Below are positions 26,544 to 41,500 of a stretch of 64,000 nt of DNA, piece after piece. Source of the stretch: Sipunculus nudus. Its lineage: Eukaryota > Annelida > Sipuncula > Golfingiida > Sipunculidae. The stretch covers positions 25,585,079 to 25,649,078 of the forward strand of contig CM049307.1 of NCBI GenBank assembly GCA_026874595.1, written 5' to 3'. The translations under genes and the position numbers were made by a program. The notes beneath the pieces were generated by a model. The model did no database searches and was not told where the DNA came from. It saw only the letters and a list, made by a program, of their open reading frames with translations. Within the stretch, counting starts at the first letter, position 1. Each line of letters opens with the position of its first letter.

Positions 26544-29500
26544 GTAAGAATATCCATTGTAATTTATATCCATATAATATCTGAAGGCTGACTAATAGGT
26601 TTATATAACTACCCTGCAATTGATATACCCTGGGGATAACATCGTATTGGTTTATTATGTTACTGAAATATTGTGACAGGACCTTTGTAAATACATGTGC
26701 TCTTGTGGACCACAACTGTAATGTTATGTTCTCCCTGTGTAATATAAATGGCCAAGCTTTTGCTGTGTGGTTCTACATTATAATATCAGGCAACTGCCAA
26801 CTGCCAGTCACCAGTTTATGTATTCTAACTTTCCGGGGCCCAACTTATATAGTAAAAGAGCCATTCCTTGAATAGTGAGGGTTTAGGTTACCAGTAAATG
26901 TTGTTCTGTAAAACAGTGACCAGATTCTTTGCTTTAAACATAGTACATACACCAACACATACACAAGCAAGTCATATTTTACTAGTGGCCTCCACTTGTT
27001 AAGCCTACCCCCCTTTCCAACCCCACCCCAAGGTAGGATGTGGAGGTTATACTTATAGGGGTTGATGAAGAAATTCTATATATATAAATAATTTAGTGGG
27101 TGGACCTACCTAGGGCCACCCCGACCCTCAGCTACAAAGTTTTGTTTCCTTTTTTTCCTGCCATATTCTGTTACTGCTAGATCTCCAATAAGGCTGGTTT
27201 TCAAAATCTGAAATTTAGGCATAATATTGGTCCTAGGCCAAGGATTAGCACCTGATATTTATTTTGACCTTGACCTTACTCCCAAGGTCATACACTTCAT
27301 AGCCCTTCTGCCATTATCACAGTTGCAGAGGTTTCCATGATCACTCGACAATTGCTTATATCTATAGTCTGTTTCATCCCCTCATGTCCACCTGTTTTTT
27401 GCTATGAAAATTTTTATTAGTTACAACTAAGGGAAACAATTATAGTGTAGAGCAGAGGATTAAAGAACCTAATTTTCAACAAGATAAATAAATACCTACC
27501 TTACACCTTATTTAAGAAACAGAATTATTTTAAAATATGAGAAATCAGTCTACATTTTACAACATATCAGACCCATTTATGGCGGTCAAGGTCATTGGTC
27601 ACATGCAAAAACAGCCTCAACTGACAGCTGTGGATTGGATGATCTCATGTAAACACTCTAAAAAATATAACCAGCTAAAACAAAGATGGCCACTTATGGA
27701 GGGACACTTCATATCTGCCAGATCATGGTGAAGAGACTAAAATGTTGTAAAACATAAACGGCAGATTTATTGTAAAATTCTTAATTGCCATATTAGGTTG
27801 TCACTTCCATATGTTAGTTTCTTGGAAATTAATAAAAAATATAAACATTTAAGAAAATCATCAACAAAAAACAGGTGGACAGCATGTGGTGAAACGGACT
27901 ATAGTTGTTAAATAGTGCTTTATGTAAAGTATATACCACATAAGGACTCCATCAGTTTAATCTTGCAAACACACACACACATGTGTGTGACAGGACAGAA
28001 CAATGAGAAAGGATGTGGTTCACAGGTTCACAGCTTGCTGACCTATGTCAAGTCATTTCACGGAAAACCTTGATTACACAAATACCTTTCCTGAACAGCG
28101 CTGGCTGTGTTTTACAGCTCTGGTGGTCTGACTGCCACAGACTGTTAAGATCCAGCTTACTATTTATTAATATCAACCACAGCACTCAGTTCACCTTCCT
28201 GGGTGATCACTCTTGTTTATACGACACATCTACACATGATCGTTTTACTAAGCTCACATGATCTCATCAATGTATTTTGTCTTCAATCATAATTTTCATG
28301 ACTGCATGTTTCAGTCAGCTTCAAATTGAAGCAGAGCCTTATCTGACCAGAGAGCACCAGCAACTATGGTCATTTGATTTTCATCATTTAGACATATTCT
28401 TTGCAAAACTTGGTATTTTGGGTCAGACATTTAAATCAATCTGTGTTAGTTTGACACAAAGTGGCCATATTCCAATGTACACATAGAAATAATTCATTTC
28501 TTCTAATACTTTGGAGATAGGACAGATCAAATGCAACCTATCCCTTATTTGTTGTTTTATTGTACCAATAAATGACAAACTTTCCTTTTAGTGGATAATA
28601 TTCAAAACTGAGTAATTTTTGTAATATTTTGTTATTTAATAAAAAACATTTCAAATTTCACTATAGTCTGTTTCATCCCCTCATGTCCACCTGTTTTTTG
28701 CTATGAAAATTTTTATTATTTACTTTTAAAGCAAAACAATTACAGTGTAGAGTAGAGGATTAAAGGACCTAATTTTCAACAAGGTAAATAAATACCTACC
28801 TTACACCTTATTTAAGAAACAGAATTATTTAAAAATATGAGAAATCAGTCTACATTTTACAACATATCCGACCCATTTATGGCGGTCAAGGTCATTGGTC
28901 ACATGCAAAAACAGCCTCAATTGACAGCTGCTGATTGGATGATGTCATGTAAACACTCTAAAAAATATAACCAGCTAAAACAAAGATGGCCACTTATGGA
29001 GGGACACTTCATATCTGCCAGATCATTGTGAAGAGACGAAAATGTTGTGAAACATAAACTGGGGATTTATTGTAAAATTCTTTATTGCCATATTAGGTTG
29101 TCACTTCCATATTTAGTTTTCTAGGAAATAATTGAAAAATATAAACTTTTAAGAAAATTATCTGCAAAAAAACAGGTGGACAGCATGTGGTGAAACGGAC
29201 TATAGAAACATCAAGTAGGGAAGGAGGTTAAGTTTTTACCTGTATTTGTTGTAAAGAGGATTATTCACAAGGGAACAATCATATTTCCATAAATTAGTAA
29301 GATGATTGGATGATGGAAGGAATGATTTCAATATTACTTATCTCCCAAAGTATACTAAACCTGAAATCCAGAAGGCTTAATTAACTATCACATATCACTT
29401 ATATCATGTGGTTATCTTTACCTTCATTCAATATTCAGTGCCACCTACAGTCTTTGAAACTCATGCAGAGATTTGATAATAGGTCCTATATACACCATAT

Positions 29501-32500
29501 CAGAAGAATTCACTAAATTTATATTAAATGCTAGTCCAAGAAAACATCTTTATTTTTGTCTGATCACCAAATATCACTCACTAAAAAAATCAAAAGTACC
29601 CTGAACTGAAAGTTCCTGTGGGCAGCTGCATATTATGTCAGTGACTTGGTGCATTGTGAATATAACAATTCATGTTTTTTCTACTTTCTTTAATAACAGC
29701 CTATAAGGCTAGCCTTGAGGGAGGTGTTTGCAGTCATGTGTGTGATATCTCCCTGTATTTTGTAAAGTGATATTAATCTGAACTTTATGGAGGCCTGTTT
29801 TACATGTGATCATAGTACACTAGAGTTATTTTGAATCTGATGGCTGATGAATTCCAGCCAGATAAGTCTATGATTTTATCCTCTGCTATCCAGTGAAAGT
29901 GATTATGATCATCAGAGAGTGATTACCTCATACTTGTATCAAAGGATTTTATATCACATGTAACCATGGCAATGCACTCATTCAAAGTGTAATTATAGTT
30001 TTCTCTAGAGATATGAAACTACTTTCTGTTTATGATTAGTTATTATTTCTCAGAGTGGCTGAGCTGTGAGGCAAATTAAATGGTGAAGTAAATAATAATG
30101 TGTCCAAGGTCCAATCTAAACATATCATTTACAAAATAAGCTGATTCAGCATAAATGTGGTACTGCATTGTTTTTCCTAACCTTTCTCTTTGTATTTATC
30201 TTTATGCTCTTTCTGTATAGAATATCTGTACATAACAGTAAAACCTTGTTTATATGAATAGGTTGTGGGACAAGTTTTTTGTCCAGTAAAATGATGATTT
30301 GGATAGACAGTTTTGCATAATATTGCACCAGGTTTCACCATAAATTCCAATGTGGTGCTGAATACTGGACATTATCATATACTGACAGACCAAACTTAAT
30401 GAAACTTGCCCATGATCAATGTTGGAAACAATATCTGTGTAATATTTTCCTTCAGTTATTTGACATCATATAGAATACATGGCAAAATGGCCCTGAAAAT
30501 AACAGAATCAATTAGTGTTAGACTTTCTTTTATCTTTTCAGATTATTTCTACATTATTCATTGATCAACGTTTGGTTCTCAGTTTTCAATATCAGATAAA
30601 CCATTTTTCAGATAAATAGTTTTTCAGATAAATGATAATCCACTGTTCATGTAACTATTAGCTTTATATTTAATTATGTTGTATATTATGCTAGAATAAA
30701 ACCTCAAAACTAATATCTTGGGGGTTAATAAACGAGAAAACTGTTGAGAAATCTTTGAAATGAGCTTGTATGAAAATATCAAATCTACTACTGGAAATCT
30801 AGCATGGTTCCCTTGATAATTCAAGTCACTGACAGGTGTATAATATGTTGTTTCAGCAATGTTCAGAAAACTCAGGAACCCCCTGTGTTTGATGATGAGC
30901 TGTTCCAGATTGACAAAGCATCACCACAGATGCTGACGCCTCCCCAGGTAACACAGGTTCAGGGGGTTGAGCGCAGAAAACCCAAGAGCACAGCTTTCGA
31001 GCATTTTGAAACACAAGGCATCCTGATTGGCTATGTAAGTACAGTAAAATAACCCTATACCCAAGTCTCATTTTGGTAATCAATACAGAATAAGTCTACT
31101 CATCCTTAGTTCCAGGAAATAAGGTTTTAAGTCATATTATATAGTTGTGATATACAGTAAACCTCACTGCACTGAATTCAAAGGGCCCTAAATATAATTA
31201 ACTTGAAAATATCAGGTTTGATACAGGCATGTTATATTTGGTAATAATCTGACTAGATTAAACTGAAACTTTAATCTTCAGACTTTAACACCAGCAGAGT
31301 GTTCTACTTCTGTAAACTGACACAACAAGGAATTACAGAATATTGTATATTAGCCGAAATTCCCAGTCTGAATGCCATCAAAATAGAACTCTCATTAAGG
31401 TTACATATTTTTAACCCATTTTTAAAGCTGATTTCTATGACACTTATGTAAAAATTATTGTAGCAAAAGTAATATAAAACACTAGATTTTTAATTGCAAG
31501 CTTTTAAAGATTTACATATGAATCATACCAACTTAAAAATGAAAAGACATTTTGTAATACTTAGTAAGATCATACAAAATAAAATGGGATTTGCAAGGAA
31601 AATATTAAACAGCAGTGGTAATACATTTTAGGGTAATAAGCCCAAGAAGCCACGAGTCGATGGTGATGAGGAGGCGGGGGATGAAGCTGATAACGAGGAA
31701 GAAGATGATGAAGATGAGGCTGTGCCAGGTGGCATTTTAATGCCAGGGGTCGCTGACCTCAAGAAAAGGTTCACGGCCCAGGGCACGGAGGTCAAGGTGT
31801 TTCGTAGACTGTCCAGCAAAGACGATACCTTTGCATCGATTCCTAGAAATTCAGCGCTGCTTAAACGGGTATGAGCATAGATGCAAATGCTTTACTTTAT
31901 TAACATTGGGACTCTTAATTGATACAGTAGACTTTTGTATATCCTAACATCAAAGGGGGAGGGGAGTAGATCTTGTTCATATAAATCAGTTGTGACAATT
32001 AAATAGTGTATGAATTGAAGAATATAACTGTACAAACATTAAATCATGGTTATGATAAATAAACACACAAATTTATCTTTCGTAATATTATAAAACTTGC
32101 AAATCTAGAAGTTTGTGTTATCATGTGATTACAGCACACTGAATTATTACCAGTCACATCAGCAGCCTGGTGTAAATAACTGATAGATATGTACATGTAT
32201 TGCATTGCTTTTAAGGAGATAAATATATGGTCTGCTGTTTGATTTTCTGATAAACGGATTGAGAATGCATGTGTACTGTAACATATATGAGAGGCTCTGC
32301 TGTATTTTCATTGTTCCATCTCTCCTTATATTAAATATGGTAATATGAACAGAGTATAGATTTTGTGGATAGTTTATAGTAATTAAAAAGGCCAGACTTT
32401 ATTTAATTTTTTGATTCTCAACTACAGGATATTGATTAAGTTAGTCAAAGATGCATTTTTACAACAAAAAACATCACTTTTGATCTTGGTGTAACAAAAA

Positions 32501-35500
32501 TGTGAAAATAAGCTGATAATAAGTAAAATTGTCAGTTTATAAATATATACACAGAAACCATGCTTTAGACTGACTTGATGTTCATATAAACTTTATCTAC
32601 TGAGCTGTACATTGGTGAAGGAGTACAGGGTTATACTTCCCTTCAATACTTGCAGTGGGTGATTCATATTCCTGGGGTGGGGGTGTTTTCTGTATTACAC
32701 ATGTGGTTATAATTCTGCCATTGCCCAGCTTCTGTCTGATGCTTCAGTGATGACTAACCATAAAGCTCCGCATTCTGGACTAACAGGAATGATTTAGCCC
32801 CTGTGCTGAACTGAAGAGTAAAAAGTGAGCTGGTTGACTTATAAAAGCCCTGATCATGCTATATAACACCTATTCTGATGGGAGTCATCATTTATCCTCT
32901 CTTTATTCTCTCACCTGTGTCTTTTGATGAAGCCAAGGGTGGCTGACACCAGGGGGCCCACATGTGCTTTATGATGTAATAAAGGATATACCATCTCTGG
33001 ACAAATCAATGCATATTCCAAGCACAGTGTGATAAAAAGGAACTTAATGTGTCAATCAAATCATACAACTGACCAATAAAGTACAAGGCATGAACTGACC
33101 AACCAGAGTTCAGACACAGATCTATGTTGTTTCCCTTTGCAGTTTCCGCCACCTGCTGAAGGGCCCGAAAAAAGCATTTACACAAAGACATTTTTTTATC
33201 TTGAAAACGTCATCTATTACACACATACACACACCCATACATGTATATATATGTTACTGTTAGACCATCAGCTGATTGGTAACAACCAAGTCCTGATCAG
33301 GATATGAGCTGGACATCTTCATGATCAAGATATGATCTGAGCCAATCCATAAATGTAAATATTTAATATTATAATAATATCAATTAATAATCAGACAATC
33401 AATATAATAAGAAAAAAATATTTTATTAGTTTATGAGTGGCAGGAGTATAATTAAATAAAATTGGCTTTAATTCTAATTGCATAAAAATCAGCAGAATTG
33501 TATTATATCAGCCAAATTCATAAACACATATGGCAGAATAAAAAGGAAAATTGTGTATGGTTTCATGTTACAGTTTGAGAGAGCGCCACCCCCTCGCAGA
33601 AGCCAAGCAAGGATTTCTCGGATGCAGCTGCGACAACGAGCCGAAGCACAGGTAATCTCCATTCAACCAGAGGCTTTAATCTGGTTGATTATTAATCCAA
33701 TAAATTTAGATGTTGCTATGCCCCTTTTTATTTGCTCCATATCATCAAACCATGCAACCTGTCCAAGAAGACTTTTTCACATGCAGCTACTTTATAAGGA
33801 CCAAAATAGAAATGGTCCTACTACCAGTGAATTTTAATACCTAAATGCTCATATTAGTCAGACTCACAGTGACTTGACTATTCAGGGAGTCTGCATAGAC
33901 TGGGATTGGAATTTAAAATAAAGTAAGGGAACAAAACATTGCTGGGCATTACTGCAAGATCCTATTTGTTCAGCTGTATGAAGTATAGTAACACCCATAG
34001 AACCTCTTTTAAAAGGTAACTGAAGTGGCTAGTGCCTTTCGAAACCATTCATGCCTGGAAAGTGTACATGGCTCTATATAACCCTACTATGTAAGATTAC
34101 ATTGGATCTATATCAAACACTGTCAGAGCAAAATGTGGCCTTCTCTTCACTTAACATGTGTAACTATGAATAAAGAAGAAAATATTACCTTAGGATGATT
34201 AATCTTTACTGGTACGGAACATTAAATCAATATATGATATTATTCCCATTACTGTATTTAATTCTACAAATCTTGGCAAGGATTTAGGATAAAGAAAAAT
34301 CTGGAAATATTAGGTTACACTGTGGCTCAGAGAATAAAGATTGAGTGTTAAGGTACACAATTTGTTTACATATATGTAATCATAAAAGATCACAAAGTCT
34401 AATCAAATGTGTACTGAATTTTCATCACAAAAATGCAAAATGAATCTTTCATACTAGAGAGTGTAGAATATACAAGTGTTTATTATTTGTACAAAAACAC
34501 TTTTATATCAAGTAAATCATTCTTAATTCTATTTTCATCAGCAGTTCATCATTGTTTCTACAATAAAGAGTCTGATTGATATTGAAAATAACAATTCAGC
34601 AAAAAAATGGATATCACTACCAGAAGTATAATTTGAAAAATGTAAAATAATCACACATAATAATTACTGCCTATATGTATGAATTATCATTGATTGTTAA
34701 TATACAATAAAATATTTAATTTTGTTAAACTGGATTAATATACTGGTTTTTATTTCTGGCAGTGTACAATAACTGGATTATCTATAAGCTATTCAGTCCA
34801 ATGCTGCATGATTGATTTATTATTACATATGCTGAAAAAGTGATTGGCATACTGGTACCTTCTGTGTTATTCTCCTATTTTTATATACATCTCCACAAAA
34901 TATTGAACAGTGTTGGGCACACATTTTATGAAATATCCCATCATTGCCTGTTTGATTTATAGAAAAGAAAAAGCGTCTGATATGGAGATCCAAAACCTGT
35001 GCGTTTTTTTTTTCAATGGAAATGTGTCTTGAAAAACATCAATTTGCATTGTGATATTGCTGGCCACCTGGACCATATAAACACAACAATCAACATTCAT
35101 GGCCATGCTGAATGTTCAGTTTATGCCACCTTTCTAGGAAACGTTGTGTGGTTTCGTTTTTCCCTGTGATGTCATGATTCATGCTCCACAGATGACCATA
35201 TAAGGTCACGTTTTAAGTTCTAGTGGTAAACACTGCTGCCAAACTCAATAAAACACTCATAATGCTTTTTTTTTTTTTATGCTGGGATTTACACCTTATT
35301 TGGCAGTTTGGAGATTTTCACACTCACGACCTTTAAATCAAATTTTAATAAAATCCACAAAACTGTTCTTTAGATATCTTGCTGTTACACACACACACCT
35401 TCACACACATACACAGAACTGACTGTAAAAATATCCTTTGCTTCATGCAGGTCCTTGTATTCAAAAAGTATATCAGTAAATACCTGGCAGAGGGCACTGC

Positions 35501-38500
35501 AATACAATCATCCTGCTTAGATTACCAGCATCTTCTTTTTCCTTTATACTTATAGAGTGATAAATTTAGACTTTGAAACAATCCAAAAAACCAGTGGGAC
35601 CATCTCACTAAAAGCTCTTTAATTTATGTGTTATTTCAAGGATTTCATATTCATCATTTCAGGAAGACATCTTTAACACTGGTGCCTGGAATAACAATAA
35701 CAGCAGCCAACAAAGAAGTCACCATGACAACAGTAGTCATGGAAACCAGACTATTATTGCTCAAACTCATGACCAATCACAAAACGTGTCTGAAATAGGT
35801 TCAGAAAGTGAAACAAATAATGCAGCGATCACATGTGCCAAGGAGTCAAGCTCAATAAAGATCACAACCACCTCATGTGAAACAACATCTACCACAAAAA
35901 ATGGTGATGAAACAATTACTTTCACGCAAAAGCAACATTTACTCAGGAAGACTCTCCAGGAGTCCACAGATAAACCACGCCCTAAAAGTATGGTCACTGG
36001 AATAAGAGTTTTGCCTAGCGGACAGGAACTTTTTCAAAACTTGCCAAGGAAATCTGAAGATAATATTTGTAGAGTTCAAGACAGTGAGAAAACTTCTCAT
36101 CGACAAAGTGTGCCTGTGTTTTCTAGTGGCACCAATCATCTACAGATTGGTAAGCCATTTTCTCAGGAAGTACCACGTGATGTGCACAGTGAACATGCCA
36201 AGAGTGATAGTCTGTTGGATACACACACATCTTACAACAACAAACCTCCCAGCTCAGCTAGCTGTACACAAGGTACGTTTCAAGGTCAAACTATATATCA
36301 TTAGGTACTACAACTAACACAGTGAGTTCAGGAAGTTGATTAACAAACCTGAAATATGGTTGTTCAGGTTCCTTCAGATTTTGAAAGTTGATTTTATATT
36401 CTAAATGGACTTCTGAGTCCTTTCCTGTTGAAAAAGAGTTGAAAATGTCACTGGTGAGCATGGCCAACTTGCAAAGATAATACAGCCTCACCCCTGATAA
36501 CACAGACTTAAAACACTGAAATTTAATTGAAAAATTTCAAAGATACAGACACTAAATAAAGGGAATATTCTGCCTATAAACAGACAATAAAGACTAATGC
36601 AGGACTGTACTTAAACTGCCAATCCCTGCACAGGTCTGGTCATTAATCCAAAGCTGAGGTCCTTATTTGATAACTTAATTCATCATTGGCAAATGGAAAT
36701 ATTTATGTATTCCATTAAATCCAATGATACAATTAGATCTATATTTATTTTTACATTGATCCTTGTCAGAGCCATCTCTTTTCATATAATTTCTTGACAG
36801 TCATCAATTATCATATTGATTTTTTTCTTCAGACATTGTCAATAACTGTATTGATTGTTGTAAAACTTGTCAATAACTGAATGATTTTTTTTCAAACTGA
36901 TCAGTCATTGTAATTACTAGCACTATACCCATAATTTCAACATGTGACCTGTGGCATCAAGGTCTTAGTGATATTGCAAAATGGCAGCCCCCATGAGTGA
37001 TTTTGAGAAAATGAGAGAAATAAACCTGTCAGGGTTGGATAAGGGTGAGGGGATGAGACACAAAAGTACTCTAAATACAGCATCCAGGAGAGCATCACCT
37101 AGGGGAAGGAGTTTGGTGCCAAGGGGATGTGTAGAAGGGGAGGTTGAGAGCAGAATAACACAATTATTGGAACGTGCCAAAATACTCAAATTATAGTAGC
37201 ATTCTTGTTCGTCTGTAATTGTACTGGCTCTGGTCAGAGTCATCAATTATCATACCAGCCTGGTTTCATTTATCAGTGTCAACATATCTATACACTGTGC
37301 CAGCTGTGTTTGGCATTGCATTCCTTGGGTTTCATAATAAATTTACATTTCAGGGTTATCATCATCTTCATCATCACCACCAGAAGACAAACCTTACCAG
37401 TAAGTGATTTAGAAAACACATGAATCTTGCAAGCAACTCATATAGTACTAACCTAGCAACTTGAGAATTATAAGTTACCATTTCTCACATGTATTATGGG
37501 ACATAATAGTGCTGCCTCCTAACTGGAATGTCAATAGCAAATGACCATGTGGATGTATGTCTTAAGTTTTACAACAACAAAAATCAAATACTATGTCAAA
37601 TCATGGATTCCACATTTTTTTTCACATCTGACAAGTCTGACTGCTGACTGAATCAGGACACAATAAAACAACAAAAGAGGTGAAACATGGGCAGTCCAGT
37701 GTATACCATATATACTTATCATCATGTGAAAAGTTACAAGTACTCTGATGGAGATGAAATGTTTTGAATGACATGACTACCCAGTACTATGACAAGACTG
37801 TTGGTATAATTAACACAGGCATACTAACAACTGAAAAACAGCCATGAGTTGTTTACACTCATGTGTACATAAATTTTGCAAGTTTGTTGACTTATGGACT
37901 GAAGACTGTATGTTGCTTACTGATAATCAAAGATATGTAAAATCTTTTTTAAAAAATCTAACACTTTAAAAAGTGTTTTGTTTTATGTGATTTGATTCAA
38001 ATGAAACTGTCAGTGATAACAATGTTGATTATGGAAGGAATGTCTGACAGAAACACACAGATTTTAATAAAAAGTTTTAAGTTTAATATAGTTTTGAGTT
38101 AATTTATATGATGAAAATTCTGGAGTCTAACAGAAAATAGCCAATTAAATACTGTAGCTGTAATTTTTGGTGACTCATATTCGAAATGCTTCTCTTGACT
38201 AAATTCTGATTGATATGTCAGCCAATTGAAAAACAGTGTGACCTCAGACATTTGAATTTTGACATTTCTACATGACACCTAGTGTATCAGTGTTGAAGCA
38301 TCAGAGGTTGTGTGTGAATTAATCAATTAGATCATTACCAGTAATTTATTAGAACTAACATTGCAAAGTATGAGTAGAATTATACTATGTAGTTTCTTAA
38401 TGGTACCTTGGCAGCATGACTAACTTTGCTTGTCTCTGCTTTTTCCAGTGTGCACACTGCATATCCCATCATGCCTTTTACTAGGTCAGTAGGTCATGAA

Positions 38501-41500
38501 GCAGACGGACACCACCCAGGGATCCCGCCAAAATCACCACCTGCTTCTGCATGTAATGTTTCTTCCTTTGTACAACTTGTGAATAACTAACAGTACTGTG
38601 ATGTCGTGGGTTTGTCGATACAAGGCAATTAATGTCGGGTCGAAGACAACAACACATGTCAGCAACTGAACAAGGTTTTACTGAATTCCACTTCCGATGT
38701 CGCGTAATATAAAGCCCCGCTAACGCTGTCTCGGAATATTATCACATCTCCCCCTTTTACAATTATCACATCTCCCCCTTTTACAAATAAGACTTATATA
38801 GACGTGCTGTGAAAACATGAAAGAAATCATGATTATATCGGTGGTCAGGAAAGCAAAGTCCTCTGTAGAAGAAAAAAAAATCTGCACAGCACAAAAATGT
38901 CAGAATGGAATCTCTGTGATAAATTACGGTTATAAGTGTCAGCGGGTTCATCATTATATGTATCTGTTGATATGAAATAAACAGTAAAATGATCAATATC
39001 AAAACAGAGTCTCTGGCAATTACTATGCTATATCCGTACGGTTTATCTATATGGGTAAACTTATGTTATGTTTAACTGTACAGCGCAAAGTCTTTAAAAC
39101 GATTAGGCAACTTCCCTCTGGTAGCCCGGACAGTCCGGGGTGGTACTTGTGGTTCAGGTGGTCCGCTGGGTGGTTCAGCTGGCCCAATATCGGGGTTGTT
39201 GGCTGTGTGGTCTGATTCAGGCATGAAGGATGTCTGAGGTGGGTCGGATGCTGTGGTTGGAGGAATCAGTTGAAGATGGCGTCTATTCCTTCGTACTATA
39301 CCATTACCAGTATCAATAACATAGGATCTGGTGTTTGTGTGACCAAATTGTCGCAATACACTGGCGGGCGCGCTCCAATATTTGTCAGTTGGCCTTCTAA
39401 TGCGCACTTGGTCGCCTGGTTTGAGTGTTGGTAGGTTTGTTGCGCCATGATGTCGATTGAAATAAAAGGTTTGTGCTTGTTTGGCTTTATCATGTTGATG
39501 ACGCACTTTATCAGGGTCTGGCCATTCTGGACATAGTGTTTGGCTCAAAGCTGGTAATGTCGTCTGGAGGTTGCGTCCCTGTAGAAGTTGGCTAGGAGCA
39601 TAACCTGTGACCGTGGTAGGGGTAGCTCTGTAAATCAGAAGAGCTAAGAGCGGGTCTTCCTGTGATAGGATTTCTTTGGCTTGCTTTACACCCCTTTCTG
39701 CTGCACCATTCGCCTGTGCATAATAAGGGCTTGTTGTCATATGGTTAAATTTGTATTCCTGAGTGAATCTGGTGAATTCCATAGATGTGAATTGTGGACC
39801 GTTGTCTGTTGTTAGGCACTCTGGTATGCCCCATCTAGCGAAAACGTCTTTGAATACTTTGATTACACTTTGAGCCGTTGTTGATTTTAAAGGAAGCACC
39901 TCAATCCACTTTGAGTAATGACAGAGTACAACTATCCACATAGAGCCTTCAAACTCAAGCAAATCAGCACTGACGTATTGCCATGGTCTATCTGGCAACT
40001 TTTTAGGTTTCAGCGGCTCTGCGCGTTGAACAGGTTTGTGGATCTGGCAATGATGACACCTTGCTATCATGTCTTTGAGATCTTTACTGAGCATAGGCCA
40101 CCATATGTTATCTCGAGCACGTTCACGACACTTGGAAATGCCCATATGGCCTTGATGTATCCTGGTTAGCATGTCTTGTCTCAATGATTCTGGTATCACG
40201 ATGCGCGTACCACGCAACAGTAAGTCATCAGCTACACTGAGTTCACTACGTACATGGTAGATTTCTCGAAGGCCTGGTGGTACTTCATTAACACTAGGCC
40301 AACCGTCCAAAGTAAACTTGATGGCATTCTTAATCATGCTATCATTCTGAGAAGCCTCACGTATCTCTTGGAGCCGTTTATCTGTCGCAGGGTATGAGGC
40401 TATAATTGCGTTTACGTGACATGTGACGTCCCCTTGCGTTTCTGGTATCTCTGTCCTGTGTGACGGTTTGCGTGAGAGTAAATCCGCAATAACGAGTGTT
40501 TTGCCTGGCGCGTACTCTGCTTTGCCGTTAAATCTCATTAACCGAAGTAGTAGTCGTTGACATCTGATTGGCGTCATGTCGAGGTCTTTGTCATTGATAA
40601 TGGGAATCAATGGCTTGTGATCGGTAACTATCCTAAAGCTCTCTAATCCGACCAAGTAACGTGAAAATTTCTCACATGCCCATACAGCTGCCAGCAGCTC
40701 CTTTTCGATCTGGGCATATCGCTTTTCAGTGTCTGTCATTGATCTGGATGCTAGTGCCACTGGTCTGTATTCACCATTATGTTCTTGCATAAGCACACTA
40801 CCTAGGCCATAGCTACTGGCATCAGAACACATCATTGTGGCTCTGCTTGGTTCGTAGTACGCAAGTGTTGTCGGCAGGGCTATGGCATCTTTCACGGCTT
40901 GAAACGCCTGCCTGTGTGGTTCCTCCCACACCCAGATACTGTCTTTACATAATAGCTGGTTTAGTGGTGCTATCATTGTGGATAGTCCGTTGATGTAACG
41001 TGACATAAAATTCACCATCCCTAAGAACTGCCGTAATTCAGTCACATTGTTGGGAGGTGGCATCTCCTTTATGGCCTGCACCTTGTCTGATTGTGGGGAT
41101 ATGCCATTAGCATCTATGTGATGTCCTAGGAAATCCAGTGAACTTTGTTTTATGTGACATTTTGTCTGGTTGAGTTTCACACCGTTGTCAGCTATACGCT
41201 GCATGACTGCTTCTAGCCGCTGGTCATGTTCATGCTCATCCTTGCCATATATAAGGATGTCATCCTGGTATACCTGTGTGCCTTCTGTACCTTCTAGGAT
41301 TTTGCTCATTTCTCGCTGATATATTTTGCTTGCACTCGAAATTCCGTATGGAACACGATTAAACCTAAACCGTCCAAAAGGTGTTATGAAGGTTGTGAGC
41401 CTCGAGCTCTCTTCATCAAGTGGCATCTGCCAATATCCACTGGAAGCATCTAAAGATGAGAAAACAGTTGCGCCATTTAACTTGTGCAAGATTTCATCAA

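Larger units (their letters stand above)
26544..30856 (+). other. Intron 1 of the MGGILS gene
   Basis: A 4.3-kb intron, gtaaga...tttcag. It contains two copies of an inverted-repeat element (27,362-27,904 and 28,661-29,205). No further exon seen. Confidence 0.7.
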
